From assembly GCA_963838805.1 (NCBI GenBank), contig CAWISK010000003.1, forward strand, positions 1-64,000: a stretch of DNA of 64,000 nucleotides, written 5' to 3'. The first letter of the stretch is position 1, and the number at the start of each line of letters is the position of its first letter. The stretch is from CAVRQM01 sp963838805. GTDB lineage: Bacteria; Pseudomonadota; Alphaproteobacteria; Acetobacterales; Acetobacteraceae. The position numbers and the translations under genes were made by a program. Of the stretch, positions 9,044 to 18,769 are shown piece by piece. The notes below the pieces were generated by a model, which did not search any database, was not told where the DNA came from, and saw only the letters and a program-made list of their open reading frames with translations.

Positions 9044-9915
9044 GCGCGCCCCTGCTGCCCCAGAAGACCCTGCGGCCGCAGCACGAGCACCAGCGTCATC
9101 ACCGCGAACAGCATCACCTGCGAGTAGCTAGGGTCGATCATCGAGGTCAGGCTCAGGATCTCGCCGGCGATCAGGCCGCCCAACACGGCACCCGGAAACG
9201 AGCCGACGCCGCCGATGACGACGACGACGAAGGTTTCCACCAGGATCGTGTCGCCGGCGTCGGGTGTCAGCGCCACCACGGGCGCATTCACGATCCCGGC
9301 AAACCCTGCCGCCATAGCACCGATGCCGAAAACCAGCATGAACACGTGATTGACGTTGATGCCCAGCATATCGACCATGCCGGAATCCTCGATGCCAGCC
9401 CGCACGATCATGCCGAGCCGCGTGCGGTACAGCACCAGGTACAGCACGAGCAGCGCCGCAGCCGCGATAGCCAGCACGACGATGCGATAGGTCGGATAGA
9501 CCAGGAACCCCAGCGAGGTCACCCCCGCGGCCCAGGACGGAGGCGGGACCGACACCGTGTTGCTGCCGAAGCCGAGCCGCACCAGTTCCACCAGCACGAT
9601 GCCGATCCCGAAGGTCACGAGGATCTGGTCCTCGTGCGGGCGCTGGTAGAAATGGCGGATGACGACGCGTTCCAGAACGACGCCCACCACCACCATGAAC
9701 AGTGCGCCGACCAGCACCGCCAGCGCGAACGACCCGGTGTACTGCCAGGCGACGAACCCCGCGTAGCCGCCCAGCATGAACATGGCACCATGCGCGAGAT
9801 TCAGCACGCCGAGCGTGCCGTAAATAATGGTCAACCCGGAGCTGATCAGCGCCAGCAGCGCCCCAAGCGCCAGTCCGTTGAAGAACTGCGAGAGGAAATT
9901 GGGCCAGCTCAGCAT
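9040..9915 (-). CDS. livH: Liv-type ABC permease, LivH (copy 1)
   Basis: Inner-membrane permease of the importer, about 291 aa, with the family block LTIIYGTLGVLNLAHGAMFMLGG near the N-terminus and hydrophobic segments throughout. A C-terminal conserved stretch FVVVVIGGVGSFPGAVLGG matches LivH. I chose ATG 9915 (MLSWPNFLSQFFNG), which is where the family normally begins; a TTG at 9960 would add 15 non-conserved residues and lies too close to its GGAGAGG. The gene is separated from the binding-protein gene livK by about 190 bp that holds a palindromic repeat, and it overlaps livMG by 4 bp. Confidence 0.9.
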   Translation of the reverse strand: MLSWPNFLSQFFNGLALGALLALISSGLTIIYGTLGVLNLAHGAMFMLGGYAGFVAWQYTGSFALAVLVGALFMVVVGVVLERVVIRHFYQRPHEDQILVTFGIGIVLVELVRLGFGSNTVSVPPPSWAAGVTSLGFLVYPTYRIVVLAIAAAALLVLYLVLYRTRLGMIVRAGIEDSGMVDMLGINVNHVFMLVFGIGAMAAGFAGIVNAPVVALTPDAGDTILVETFVVVVIGGVGSFPGAVLGGLIAGEILSLTSMIDPSYSQVMLFAVMTLVLVLRPQGLLGQQGRA

Positions 9916-9970
9916 CGGGTGCGCTCGCGCCGCCGACGCGATCGACCACGATAGCCACAAGCCTCTCCGG

Positions 9971-10060
9971 CGTCATGGCCGGGCTTGACCCGGCCATCCG
10001 TTTCAATCTCGAAGAATCTTCCTACGGCGCTGGATGGCCAGGTCAAGCCCGGCCATGACG
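9971..10060. repeat. dispersed palindromic repeat between livK and livH
   Basis: Two 29-bp arms at 9971-9999 and 10032-10060 are inverted copies with one mismatch, separated by 32 bp. Each arm contains GTCATGGCCGGGCTTGACC or its complement, a motif I know from dispersed intergenic repeats of alphaproteobacteria. It sits inside the Liv operon, between the binding-protein gene and the permease genes, where such hairpins (compare REP in malE-malF) can stabilise the upstream mRNA and lower expression of the downstream genes. That role is inference. Confidence 0.85.
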
Positions 10061-10106
10061 TTCCCAGTGAGGCGACCCCGCGAGTCACGCGCGATATGGG
10101 CCGCGA

Positions 10107-11444
10107 TCAGGTGTACGGCCCCAGATGGCAGCCGAAAGCATCCGGCGCCTGCATCAGCCCCTCGCCCGGCACGACCTCCAGCACGTCGTAGTAATCATCG
10201 GCCGACTTCATCTCGGCCTTCTTCTTGCCGCGCTGGATGATGACGGGCCGCACGAGTTGATGGTCGGCGCCGCGCATGTGCACCTTGCCCACCGAGCTGT
10301 CGAGTTCCTGGCCGGCCTCGTAGGCCTTGATGATGGAGGGAGGGAAATACGTGCCTGCCCGCTCCACGGCATCGGCCCACATCGCCAGTTGCAGATAGCC
10401 GGCATTGGCGCCCCATTCGGGCTTGTAGCCGTACTTCTTCTCGAACGCGGCAACGAATGCCTTCGCGACCGGGAAACGATCCTCCAGCGTCCACCAGAAA
10501 TCGGTGGCCGCGTAGACGCCCGCCATCAGGTCCGGCCCCACGTCACGGGCCAGGAACGGCGTGTTGTACGGAATGGCCAGGATCTGCTTTTTCAGGATGC
10601 CGAACTGGTCCGCCTGCTTGATCGACTGCACGGCGTCGTTGCCGAAGTTGATGTTGACGAACACGTCCGCATTGCTGTTGGCGATGTTGAGCAGGTACGA
10701 GCTGTAGTCGGGAGCACCAAGCGGCGCCACCTGCGCGGTGGCCGTGGTCCAGCCCCCCGCCTTGAGGTACTGCTCGGTCGATTGGTGGACCGTATGGCCG
10801 TAGGTGTAATCCGGAATCAGATACGCGGCTTTCTTGTTGCGGCCAAGATTCTTGATCAGCACCGGGGCGATGGCCGCCGCCGCCGTCTGGCCATAGAAGC
10901 ACGCGCGGAACGAGTAGCGCACGCAATCCTTGCCCGTAGTGTCGTTCGAGCCGCTGATGCCCGGCAGGTAGATGACCTTCTCGCGCTGCGCCAGCTTGTT
11001 GAGCGCCACCGCCTCGGCGCTCGATACGCTGCCGGTGGTCAGCACCGCCTTGTTCTGGCTGATGAAGCGCGAGGCATTCTGCACCGCGTTGTTGGGCTTC
11101 GCGCCGGAATCCGCCACGCCGAACGTGACCTGCTTGCCCAGTACGCCCTTCGTGGTGTGCGGCGAGATCATGCGGATCACCGGATCGCCGGCGTTCAGAT
11201 GCTCAACCGCGAGTTCATAGCCCTTCAGCACGTCCTCGCCAGAGACCGCATATGTGCCGGTGCGTGGGATGGTGATGCCGATGAAGACCGAGTCCCCGCT
11301 GCTCCCCGCCGGATAGGTGCCGATAGCCGGGTTGTCCGCCGCCCATGACCCTGCCGGGAGCAGGCTGGCGCCGGCCAGTCCCGCCGCACCCGCGACCACA
11401 GCACGCCGCGACACCGCGCGACCGATCGGACCAGTCGAGTCCAT
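10107..11444 (-). CDS. livK: Liv-type periplasmic substrate-binding protein (copy 1)
   Basis: Periplasmic binding protein of the Peripla_BP_6 (Leu/Ile/Val, amide, urea) type, 445 aa. It has a twin-arginine-like export signal (SRRAVVAGAAGLAGASLLPAG), then GITIPRTGTYAVSGEDVLKGYELAVEHLN, the fold's typical opening, and YLIPDYTYGHTVHQSTEQYLK in the second lobe. It starts the minus-strand Liv operon and diverges from hyuA across 131 bp, so the transported compound could be the substrate of the HyuAB enzyme. Compared with copy 2 (58946) it is longer and clearly diverged, so the two importers are unlikely to share a ligand. Confidence 0.9.
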   Translation of the reverse strand: MDSTGPIGRAVSRRAVVAGAAGLAGASLLPAGSWAADNPAIGTYPAGSSGDSVFIGITIPRTGTYAVSGEDVLKGYELAVEHLNAGDPVIRMISPHTTKGVLGKQVTFGVADSGAKPNNAVQNASRFISQNKAVLTTGSVSSAEAVALNKLAQREKVIYLPGISGSNDTTGKDCVRYSFRACFYGQTAAAAIAPVLIKNLGRNKKAAYLIPDYTYGHTVHQSTEQYLKAGGWTTATAQVAPLGAPDYSSYLLNIANSNADVFVNINFGNDAVQSIKQADQFGILKKQILAIPYNTPFLARDVGPDLMAGVYAATDFWWTLEDRFPVAKAFVAAFEKKYGYKPEWGANAGYLQLAMWADAVERAGTYFPPSIIKAYEAGQELDSSVGKVHMRGADHQLVRPVIIQRGKKKAEMKSADDYYDVLEVVPGEGLMQAPDAFGCHLGPYT

Positions 11445-11575
11445 GTATATCCCCCCGCTACGACCTCTGGAGTCGCGTTATGTTGGCGTTACGTCATACA
11501 TAAGGGGATACAGCCGCCTTCGCAATCCTCCACGATTCGCGTTACACGTTGCCCGGTCCAAGGAACGCCGCGCCC
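11445..11575. promoter_or_regulatory. divergent intergenic region livK / hyuA
   Basis: 131 bp between the divergent livK and hyuA genes must hold both promoters. It is locally A+T richer than the flanks. TTATGT (11478-11483) and ACATAA (11498-11503) form a weak dyad with a 14-bp spacer that could be a regulator site. The dyad is short and could be chance. No regulator gene lies beside it. Confidence 0.35.
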
Positions 11576-13654
11576 ATGTCCTCTCCGCGTCTGGCCGTCG
11601 ATATCGGCGGCACGTTCACCGACCTGGCGCTGGAGAAAGGCGCGGCCAGGCACACCGCCAAGGTGCTGACGACCCCGGCTGCCCCCGAACAGGGCGTGCT
11701 GGCAGGGATCCGCGCCATTCTCGCCGACGCGCATCTCTCGGCCGCGGATATCCGGCTTCTTGTGCATGGCACGACGCTTGCCACCAACGCGCTGATCGAG
11801 CGCAAGGGAGCCGTCACGGCACTCCTGACGACCGAGGGTTTCCGCGACGTGCTGGCACTCGGCAATGAGAGTCGCTATGACCAGTACGACCTCGACATCG
11901 TGCTGCCCGAGCCGCTGGTGCCGCGCTATCTACGGCTCGGCGTGCCGGAACGCCTCGATAACGAAGGCAACGTGCTGCTGCCGCTCGACGAGAATGCAGT
12001 GCGTGCCCTGGTGCCGGTGTTGCGGCGCGAGGGTGTGCAGAGTGTCGCTCTCGGCTTTCTGCACGCCTATCGCAACGGCGCGCACGAACAGCGGGCCCGC
12101 GACATTCTCGCCGATGCGCTGCCGGGCATCGCGATATCGCTGTCATCCGAGGTTTCGCCGGAGATGCGCGAATGGGAGCGCTTCTCGACGACCGCCGCCA
12201 ATGCCTATGTGCAGCCGCTGATGGCGCGCTATCTGACCCGTCTGGAGGCGGAACTGCGCGCCTTGGGCCTCACCGCGCCGATCTTCCTGATGCTGTCGGG
12301 CGGGGGATTGACCACCATCGAGACGGCTTGCCGCTTTCCGATCCGCCTGGTCGAAAGCGGACCGGCAGGGGGCGCCATCTTCGCCGCTAGCATCGCGCGC
12401 GCGCGCGCACTGGACCAGGTGCTGTCGTTCGACATGGGCGGCACCACGGCGAAGATCTGTCTGATCGACGATTACACGCCGCAGCGTTCGCGTGATTTCG
12501 AGGTGGCGCGGATCGGCCGATTCAAGAAGGGATCGGGCCTGCCGCTGCGCATTCCCGTCATCGAGATGGTGGAGATCGGCGCCGGCGGCGGCAGCCTTGC
12601 GCATGTCGATGCGCTGGGGCGGCTTGCGGTCGGACCCGAAAGTGCGGGGGCTGATCCGGGACCGGCGTGCTACGGGCGCGGCGGCACGCATCCCGCGGTG
12701 ACGGACGCGAATCTACTGCTCGGCCGCTACGATCCCGAACATTTCGCGGGCGGTTCCCTGCGCCTCGACGCGCCGGCCGCCCTTGCGGCGCTGGTCACGC
12801 ACGTTGCAGACAAGCTGCGTCTGGACCCGAGCATGGCGGCATTGGGCGTGGTCGAGATGGTGGACGAGAACATGGCCAATGCTGCGCGCGTCCACGCCGT
12901 CGAGGCGGGTGCGACCTATGATGGCCGTGCTATGATCGCGTTTGGCGGCGGCGGTCCGGTTCATGGCTATCGGGTCGCGGAAAAAGTCGGCATTGCGCGC
13001 ATTATCGTGCCGCCTGGTGCCGGCGTTGGCAGCGCCATCGGTTTTCTGCGCGCGCCGGTCGGCTACGAGGTGGTGCGCAGCCTGTACCAAAGGTTCGCCA
13101 CGCTCGACATCACCGCAATCAACCGACTGCTGGCCGACATGGCGCGCGAGGCGAATGAGATCGTCGAACAGGGGAGCTTCGGTACCGTGACGGTCGAACG
13201 CCGCATCGCCTTCATGCGCTATGTGGGGCAGGGGCACGAGATCGCCGTCGGTCTGCCGCAGGGCATGCTGACCGAGGCGGACGTTCCCGCGATCCGCGCT
13301 GCCTATGACGTGGAATACGCGCGCCTGTACGATCGCCCGGTGCCCGGCTCAGACGTCGAGATCCTGAGCTATGCCGTGACGGTCGCAACTGTTCCGCCGC
13401 GACCCGAGCCGTTGCCCCCCGATCCGCTGGCCGTGCGACCACGTGAAGCCGGCACAAGGGCGGTCCGGAACATCACCACCGGCACGGTCGGCGAATGGAC
13501 CTTGTTCGACCGCGCGGCCATGCCGCCCGGTGCCACCCTGTCCGGTCCCGCGATCATCGCCGAGGCGGAGACCTCGACCCTGGTTGGTCCGGGCTGGACG
13601 GCGCGCATCGACGCGACCGGTTGCATCGACATGGTTCGGGAGGACACGCCATGA
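11576..13654 (+). CDS. hyuA: hydantoinase/oxoprolinase family protein, HyuA subunit
   Basis: A subunit of the ATP-dependent hydantoinase/5-oxoprolinase/acetone-carboxylase superfamily, about 692 aa, cytoplasmic. The ASKHA-type phosphate loop VDIGGTFTDLALEKG is at the N-terminus, with VHGTTLATNALIERKG next. Further family blocks are SSEVSPEMREWERFSTT, LSGGGLTTIE and SFDMGGTTAKICLID, and GGGPVHGYRVAEKVGI in the C-terminal half. I chose ATG 11576 so that the protein begins directly before the phosphate loop, with AAGGAA upstream. It overlaps hyuB by 4 bp (ATGA). The substrate is likely a cyclic amide or a related compound opened at the expense of ATP, but family members differ widely. Confidence 0.9.
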   Translation: MSSPRLAVDIGGTFTDLALEKGAARHTAKVLTTPAAPEQGVLAGIRAILADAHLSAADIRLLVHGTTLATNALIERKGAVTALLTTEGFRDVLALGNESRYDQYDLDIVLPEPLVPRYLRLGVPERLDNEGNVLLPLDENAVRALVPVLRREGVQSVALGFLHAYRNGAHEQRARDILADALPGIAISLSSEVSPEMREWERFSTTAANAYVQPLMARYLTRLEAELRALGLTAPIFLMLSGGGLTTIETACRFPIRLVESGPAGGAIFAASIARARALDQVLSFDMGGTTAKICLIDDYTPQRSRDFEVARIGRFKKGSGLPLRIPVIEMVEIGAGGGSLAHVDALGRLAVGPESAGADPGPACYGRGGTHPAVTDANLLLGRYDPEHFAGGSLRLDAPAALAALVTHVADKLRLDPSMAALGVVEMVDENMANAARVHAVEAGATYDGRAMIAFGGGGPVHGYRVAEKVGIARIIVPPGAGVGSAIGFLRAPVGYEVVRSLYQRFATLDITAINRLLADMAREANEIVEQGSFGTVTVERRIAFMRYVGQGHEIAVGLPQGMLTEADVPAIRAAYDVEYARLYDRPVPGSDVEILSYAVTVATVPPRPEPLPPDPLAVRPREAGTRAVRNITTGTVGEWTLFDRAAMPPGATLSGPAIIAEAETSTLVGPGWTARIDATGCIDMVREDTP

Positions 13655-15378
13655 CCGAAGCCGCCGAACAGCTCGCGTCGATCCGGCGGCAGGTGATGTG
13701 GAACCGGCTGATCGCCGTGGTGGAAGAACAGGCGCAGACGATGATCCGCACCGCGTTTTCCACCACCGTACGCGAGGCCGGCGACCTGTCGGCCGGCATC
13801 TTCGACCTCAAGGGCCGGATGCTGGCCCAGGCGGTGACGGGCACACCGGGTCACGTCAATTCGATGATGGAAAGCGTCGGGCACTTCCTGGCGAAGTTCC
13901 CGGCCGAGGGGATGCACCCCGGCGATCATTACATCACCAACGATCCCTGGCTCGGCACCGGCCATCTGCACGACCTGACCGTGGTGACACCGGCATTTCG
14001 TAACGGGGCGATCGTCGGCCTGTTCGCCAACACGGCACACGTCATCGACGTGGGTGGGCGCGGCATGGGTGCCGATGCGCACAGCGTGTTCGAGGAAGGC
14101 CTGTACATCCCGATCATCAAGTGCTTCGACAAAGGCCAGCCCAACGAGACGCTGTTTGAGTTCGTGCGCATGGGATCGCGCCTTCCGGTCGAGCTGGAAG
14201 GCGACATCTACTCGCTGTGTGCCTGCAACGATGCCGGCGCGCGGCGGCTGGTGCAGATGATGGACGAGTTCGCGCTGGATGGGCTCGATCCGCTCGCCGA
14301 CTTCATTTTCGAGGCCTCGCTGCGCGGCACGCTGGAGGCGATCGCGACCTTGCCGGGTGGCACTTTCCGCGCCGAGGTGCGCGGCGACGGATACGAGGCG
14401 CCGGTCGTGCTGCGCGCCGCCATGACGATTGCCGCCGACCACATCGCGGTGGATTTCGCCGGCACTTCCGGATTGTCGCAACGCGGCATCAACGTGCCCG
14501 CCGCCTATGCCCGCGCCTATGCCTGCTTTGGCATCAAGGTCGTGGTGGCGCCCGCGATCCCGAACAACTGGGCCAGCCTGCTGCCGTTGCGGATGCGCAT
14601 CCCCGAAGGCTGCATCCTGAACGCGCCGCGCCCGAGTCCGGTCGCGGTGCGCCACGTCACCGGACAATTGCTGCCCGATCTGATGATGGGATGCCTGCAT
14701 CAGGCGGTGCCGGATCGCGTCGCGGCCGAAGGCTCGTCGTGCCTGTGGAATCCGCCGCTGCGCGGCGGCACCTCGGTCACGGGTCCAGGCGGCGGCAATC
14801 GGCCGCCCCTGCCGGATTTCGAGGTCATCACCTTCAACTCGGGCGGGACCGGGGCGCGGCGGCTGCGCGATGGGCTGGACGGCACGGCCTTTCCGTCCGG
14901 CGTGCGCACGATGCCAATCGAGGCGACCGAGAACGTGGCCCCCGTCGTGATTTGGCGCAAGGAACTGACCCCGGACAGCGGCGGTGCGGGGCGGACGCGC
15001 GGCGGCTGCGGACCGCTGATGGTGATCGGCACGAAGGGCGAACAGCCCTTCATGGTGAATGCGATCTTCGATCGCGTCGCCCATCCGCCGAAGGGGCGCG
15101 AGGGCGGCCATGCCGGCATGCCGGGCGGCGTCCATCTGGCATCGGGGCAGGCATTGCGGACTAAGGGACTGCAAGGAGTACCGGAGGGCGAGCGGCTGAT
15201 GCTGCAGCTGCCGGGCGGCGGCGGCATGGGCGACCCGGCCAGCCGCGACCCGGCGCTGGTCGCGCGCGACGTGCGCGACGGGCTGGTTTCCGTGTCTCAG
15301 GCGCGCGAGACTTACCGCGTGGCCGTGGACGCAGATGGCGTCTTAAACCTTGCCGAGACTTGCGCGATGCGGCAGTAG
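13651..15378 (+). CDS. hyuB: hydantoinase family protein, HyuB subunit
   Basis: B subunit of the HyuAB heteromer, about 575 aa. Family blocks in order: VVEEQAQTMIRTAFSTTVREAGDLS near the N-terminus, HPGDHYITNDPWLGTGHLHD (likely metal/substrate loop), NTAHVIDVGGRG, FAGTSGLSQRGINVPAAYA, and LPGGGGMGDP at the C-terminus. Start ATG 13651 overlaps the hyuA stop. The lactate-permease-type gene follows after 83 bp on the same strand, so the three plus-strand genes may be one transcript for uptake and breakdown of a hydroxy acid or cyclic amide. Confidence 0.92.
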   Translation: MTEAAEQLASIRRQVMWNRLIAVVEEQAQTMIRTAFSTTVREAGDLSAGIFDLKGRMLAQAVTGTPGHVNSMMESVGHFLAKFPAEGMHPGDHYITNDPWLGTGHLHDLTVVTPAFRNGAIVGLFANTAHVIDVGGRGMGADAHSVFEEGLYIPIIKCFDKGQPNETLFEFVRMGSRLPVELEGDIYSLCACNDAGARRLVQMMDEFALDGLDPLADFIFEASLRGTLEAIATLPGGTFRAEVRGDGYEAPVVLRAAMTIAADHIAVDFAGTSGLSQRGINVPAAYARAYACFGIKVVVAPAIPNNWASLLPLRMRIPEGCILNAPRPSPVAVRHVTGQLLPDLMMGCLHQAVPDRVAAEGSSCLWNPPLRGGTSVTGPGGGNRPPLPDFEVITFNSGGTGARRLRDGLDGTAFPSGVRTMPIEATENVAPVVIWRKELTPDSGGAGRTRGGCGPLMVIGTKGEQPFMVNAIFDRVAHPPKGREGGHAGMPGGVHLASGQALRTKGLQGVPEGERLMLQLPGGGGMGDPASRDPALVARDVRDGLVSVSQARETYRVAVDADGVLNLAETCAMRQ

Positions 15379-15461
15379 CGTTCCAGGGTCGCGCAGCACC
15401 TGCCGGGTCTCCGCTCGCCGCTTGTGGTGGAAACTCGGGGCAGAAGCGGGGAGGGATTGCG

Positions 15462-17085
15462 GTGTTTACGCAAGTTGTGAACCCGACGGGCAATCTGTTC
15501 GTGACCTGGATCCTCGCCCTCGTGCCTGTCGCGGTGCTGCTCGTGCTTCTGGCCGTGTACAGGGTTTCAGCCTGGCTTGCCGTGCTGATCGGCGCGATCG
15601 TCACCTTTGTCCTTGCGGCGGCGGTCTGGGGCATGCCGGTCGGCACCGGCATCCGTGCCGGCTTTTACGGCTCGCTGACCGGTATCTGGGCGGTCGATTG
15701 GATCACCTTCTGGGGCGTCATGCTGTTCAACTCGCTGACGCTGACCGGCGTGTTCGACCAGTTCCGGCGCTGGCTCACGGCACAGGGAACCGCGGATGTT
15801 CGCGTGCAGACGATCCTGTTCGCCTGGGCATTCGGCGCGCTGCTCGAAGGGTTGGTCGGATTTGGCTATCCCTGGGCCTTCGTGGCGCCGATCCTGGTGG
15901 GCGTGGGCATCCCCGATCTCGACGCGATCCGGGTCGCGGCGATCGCCAACAACGCACCGGTCTCCTTCGGCGCGCTTGGCGTGCCGATCATCGCCCTTGC
16001 GGCGGTGACTGGCCTCCCGTTGCTGGCGCTCTCCGCCTCGGTCGCGCACATCGTCGCGGTGCTGGCGTTGTTGCCGCCTTGGGTACTGATCTATCTCGTG
16101 GCCGGGCGCGACGGATTTCGCGACGGCTGGCCGCTCGCCGTGGTGGGCTCCCTCGCCTACATCGCCGGGCAATATCCGGTCGCGGTGTTCCTCGGACCCT
16201 ATCTGCCGGATGTGACCGGCTCGATCGTGTGCTTCGCGGCGCTGCTGGTGCTGCTGAAATTCTGGCGGCCGAGGCGGGTGCTTGCCTATGGCGGAAAGCA
16301 GGTCGATGCGGCAACGGCAAGGCTGGGCGATGAGCCGCACGGCCTTTCCGGCGCGCAGATCTTCCGCGCCTGGCTGCCGTTCCTGGTGCTGATCATCGTC
16401 GTGGTGCTCTGGACCGGCCCGTGGTCGCCGCTGCCGAGGATCGCCTGGTTCAAGCTCGCGGTCTCAGCGGGTTCATCGATCCACGCGGGTACACAGGTAG
16501 CCGCCGCCTTCGTGTTCGCGCCGTTCATCGGCGGAACCGCGATCCTGGTCGCGTGGCTGATCATCTGCCTGCTGCTCGGCATGACGCCCGCACAGTACGC
16601 GGAAGCGTTCCGCCGCACCTGGCATCAGATGTGGGGCGCGCTGCTGGTCGGCGTCTTCATCTTCGGCCTTGCCTATATCTTCAATTTCTCCGGCATGGCG
16701 GCGCTCGCTCGCGACCGGCTTCGCGCGGATCGGCCCGGCGTTCATCATCGTTTCGCCCATTCTCGGCTGGATCGGCGTGGCGCTGTCGGGTAGCAACACC
16801 TCGACCAACGCGATGTTCGGCTTCTTTCAGGTCACGGTCGGGCGCTTGTTGGGGTTCCCGGTGCTGCTTCTGCCCTCGCTGAACTCTCTCGGTGCCGAAG
16901 TAGGCAAGCCGGTGGCACCCCAGACGGCGAGCGTCGGCGTCTCCACCAGCCGATTTGTCCGCAACGAAGGCGAGGTGATCCGGCACAACATGGGATGGAC
17001 CTTCATCCTGCTGGGCTACCTCGTCATCATCGGCGTCGGCTTCTACCTGTTCGCACCGGGACTGATGACGCTGCCAGGCAAATAA
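15462..17085 (+). CDS. L-lactate permease family transporter (one frameshift near 16704)
   Basis: LctP-family inner-membrane carrier for lactate, glycolate or related 2-hydroxy acids, about 540 aa with a dozen or so membrane segments. Conserved stretches include VDWITFWGVMLFNSLTLTGVF, ALLEGLVGFGYPWAFVAPIL and, after the shift, GPAFIIVSPILGWIGVALSG and SNTSTNAMFG. GTG 15462 follows GGGGAGGGA; the upstream in-frame codons look non-coding. At about 16704 one extra base splits the gene (MAA/SLATGFARIG), and the length is one base over a multiple of three. Both halves are well conserved, so I treat this as a sequencing insertion. The gene lies downstream of hyuAB. Confidence 0.88.
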
Positions 17086-17096
17086 GTCGGCATTGA

Positions 17097-17172
17097 TGGT
17101 GCCCAGGGGCGGAATCGAACCACCGACACTGCGATTTTCAGTCGCATGCTCTACCAACTGAGCTACCTGGGC
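17097..17172 (-). tRNA. tRNA-Phe (GAA)
   Basis: A 76-nt cloverleaf on the minus strand: acceptor GCCCAGG pairs with CCTGGGC, D-loop AGCTCAGTTGGTAGAGCA, anticodon stem TGCGA/TCGCA around CTGAAAA (anticodon GAA), T-loop GGTTCGATTCC, discriminator A and an encoded CCA end. It lies in the gap between the lactate-permease-type gene and otsA. Confidence 0.97.
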
Positions 17173-17245
17173 ACGGCGGGTCGCCGCTGGAAGCGGCGGA
17201 ATAGCTTACCCGGCCCCGCGGATCAACCCGGCGCGCAGCGCGGCG

Positions 17246-18769
17246 TCAATTCAGCGGGACGGCTCCCGGCCCGAGGCCGAAGCGGGAGACCATGCGGCCG
17301 GCCACCGGGACATCGCCGCTGACGCGTGGCGGCGCGTTCGGTTCGAACCCGCGCAAGCCGCGCTCGGGCATGGAGGCGGCGGCCGCCGCGCGCAGCAGCG
17401 CCGTGAGGAACGACTTTCCCCAGGCCGCGGGCGAGCGGTCCGCAATGGCGCGCCACAGCGCCTGCCACCGCTCCTGCCGCTCGCCCAGCCGCATCGTCAG
17501 CGCGGCCTCGATCGCTTCCGCCAGCGCGTCCGAATTGTACGGGTTAACCAGCAGGGCGGCTTCGAGCTGCTGGGCCGCGCCCGCGAAACGCGACAGGACC
17601 AGCACGCCGGGGTCTGCGGGGTCTTGCGCGGCCACGTATTCCTTCGCGACGAGGTTCATGCCGTCGCGCAGCGGCGTTACCAGACCGGCCCGGGCGTAGC
17701 GCATATAGCCCGCGATGACGGCCCGATCCACCGCGCGGGTAACCAGGCGGATCGGCGTCCAGTCGGCTTCGCCCAGATCGGCATTGAGCGCGCCGGCCTC
17801 GCTCACCAGCGTGCCGCGCAGGGATTGGTAGCTGCTCACATCCTGGCGCGAACTCGCGGCGATCTGCAGCAGCGTGACGCGCCGCCGCCATACCGGCCGC
17901 TTTTCGAGCAGCGTGCGCAAACCGCCGACCCGCTGCAACAGCCCCTTCGTGGGGTCCAGACGCTCGGCGGCGAGCAGCAATTGCTGTCCATCCAGGCTGC
18001 GGTGCAGGGTCTGTACGCAACCGGAGTGCGCGGCATCGGCCGCCATGCGCGCAAAGCTGCGCGGTTCGATCTCGACAGGGAATACGCCCAGCCGCACGCG
18101 CCGGCCGCCGCCAGGGCCGGGCACGTGCAACATGTTGCCGTGCGCGCGCGAGCAGCCGGCCAATAGCTCCGCCGCGTTGGCGAAATTGCTCACGTCGTTC
18201 TCGGTCTGGAAGCCGATCAGGTCGGCACCCAGCATGTCGCGCACCAGCGCCCCCATCTCCGGCGCCGCCGCCAGCACATCGGTGGCCGCGAAGGGGATGT
18301 GCAGAAAGAAGCCGATCGGGTTGCGCACGCCGGCGGCGCGCAGGGCGGAGGGCATCGGCAGCAGATGGTAGTCATGCACCCAGACAATGTCCGCGGGATG
18401 CAGCAGCGGCGCCAGCGCCCGCGCCATGCGGGTGTTGACGTCGCGGTAGGCGCGCGCGTCTTCCCGGTCGTACTGCATCAGTTGCTGCATCGTGTGCAGC
18501 AGCGGCCACAGCACGCCGTTCGAGAAATTGTTGTAATAGCGGTCGTGTTCGTCCGGGGTGAGGTCGATCGTGGCGTAGTCCACCCCGGCCTCATGCACGA
18601 TGGTAGGGCTCTTGCGCCCGGCGTCCTCGGCGACTTTGCCGCTCCAGCCGAACCACAGGCCGCCACGGCGATCCATCAATCCGTCCAGCGCCACCGCCAG
18701 ACCGCCCGCCTGGGTTCCGGCGGACGGCACCGGCACGCGGTTCGAGACGACAACCAGCCGTTCCATCAT
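17246..18769 (-). CDS. otsA: trehalose-6-phosphate synthase
   Basis: GT20 glycosyltransferase, 507 aa, making trehalose 6-phosphate from UDP-glucose and glucose 6-phosphate in the cytoplasm. It shows LVVVSNRVPVP at the N-terminus, WVHDYHLLPMPSALR, the nucleotide-sugar loop AAERLDPTKGLLQRV, and LVTPLRDGMNLVAKEYVA. Length is typical of bacterial OtsA plus a C-terminal tail of about 40 residues. Two ATGs are adjacent (18769 and 18766); the first overlaps the treY stop. It is the last gene of the glucan/trehalose operon. No otsB is visible in the window, so the phosphatase step must be encoded elsewhere. Confidence 0.95.
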   Translation of the reverse strand: MMERLVVVSNRVPVPSAGTQAGGLAVALDGLMDRRGGLWFGWSGKVAEDAGRKSPTIVHEAGVDYATIDLTPDEHDRYYNNFSNGVLWPLLHTMQQLMQYDREDARAYRDVNTRMARALAPLLHPADIVWVHDYHLLPMPSALRAAGVRNPIGFFLHIPFAATDVLAAAPEMGALVRDMLGADLIGFQTENDVSNFANAAELLAGCSRAHGNMLHVPGPGGGRRVRLGVFPVEIEPRSFARMAADAAHSGCVQTLHRSLDGQQLLLAAERLDPTKGLLQRVGGLRTLLEKRPVWRRRVTLLQIAASSRQDVSSYQSLRGTLVSEAGALNADLGEADWTPIRLVTRAVDRAVIAGYMRYARAGLVTPLRDGMNLVAKEYVAAQDPADPGVLVLSRFAGAAQQLEAALLVNPYNSDALAEAIEAALTMRLGERQERWQALWRAIADRSPAAWGKSFLTALLRAAAAASMPERGLRGFEPNAPPRVSGDVPVAGRMVSRFGLGPGAVPLN

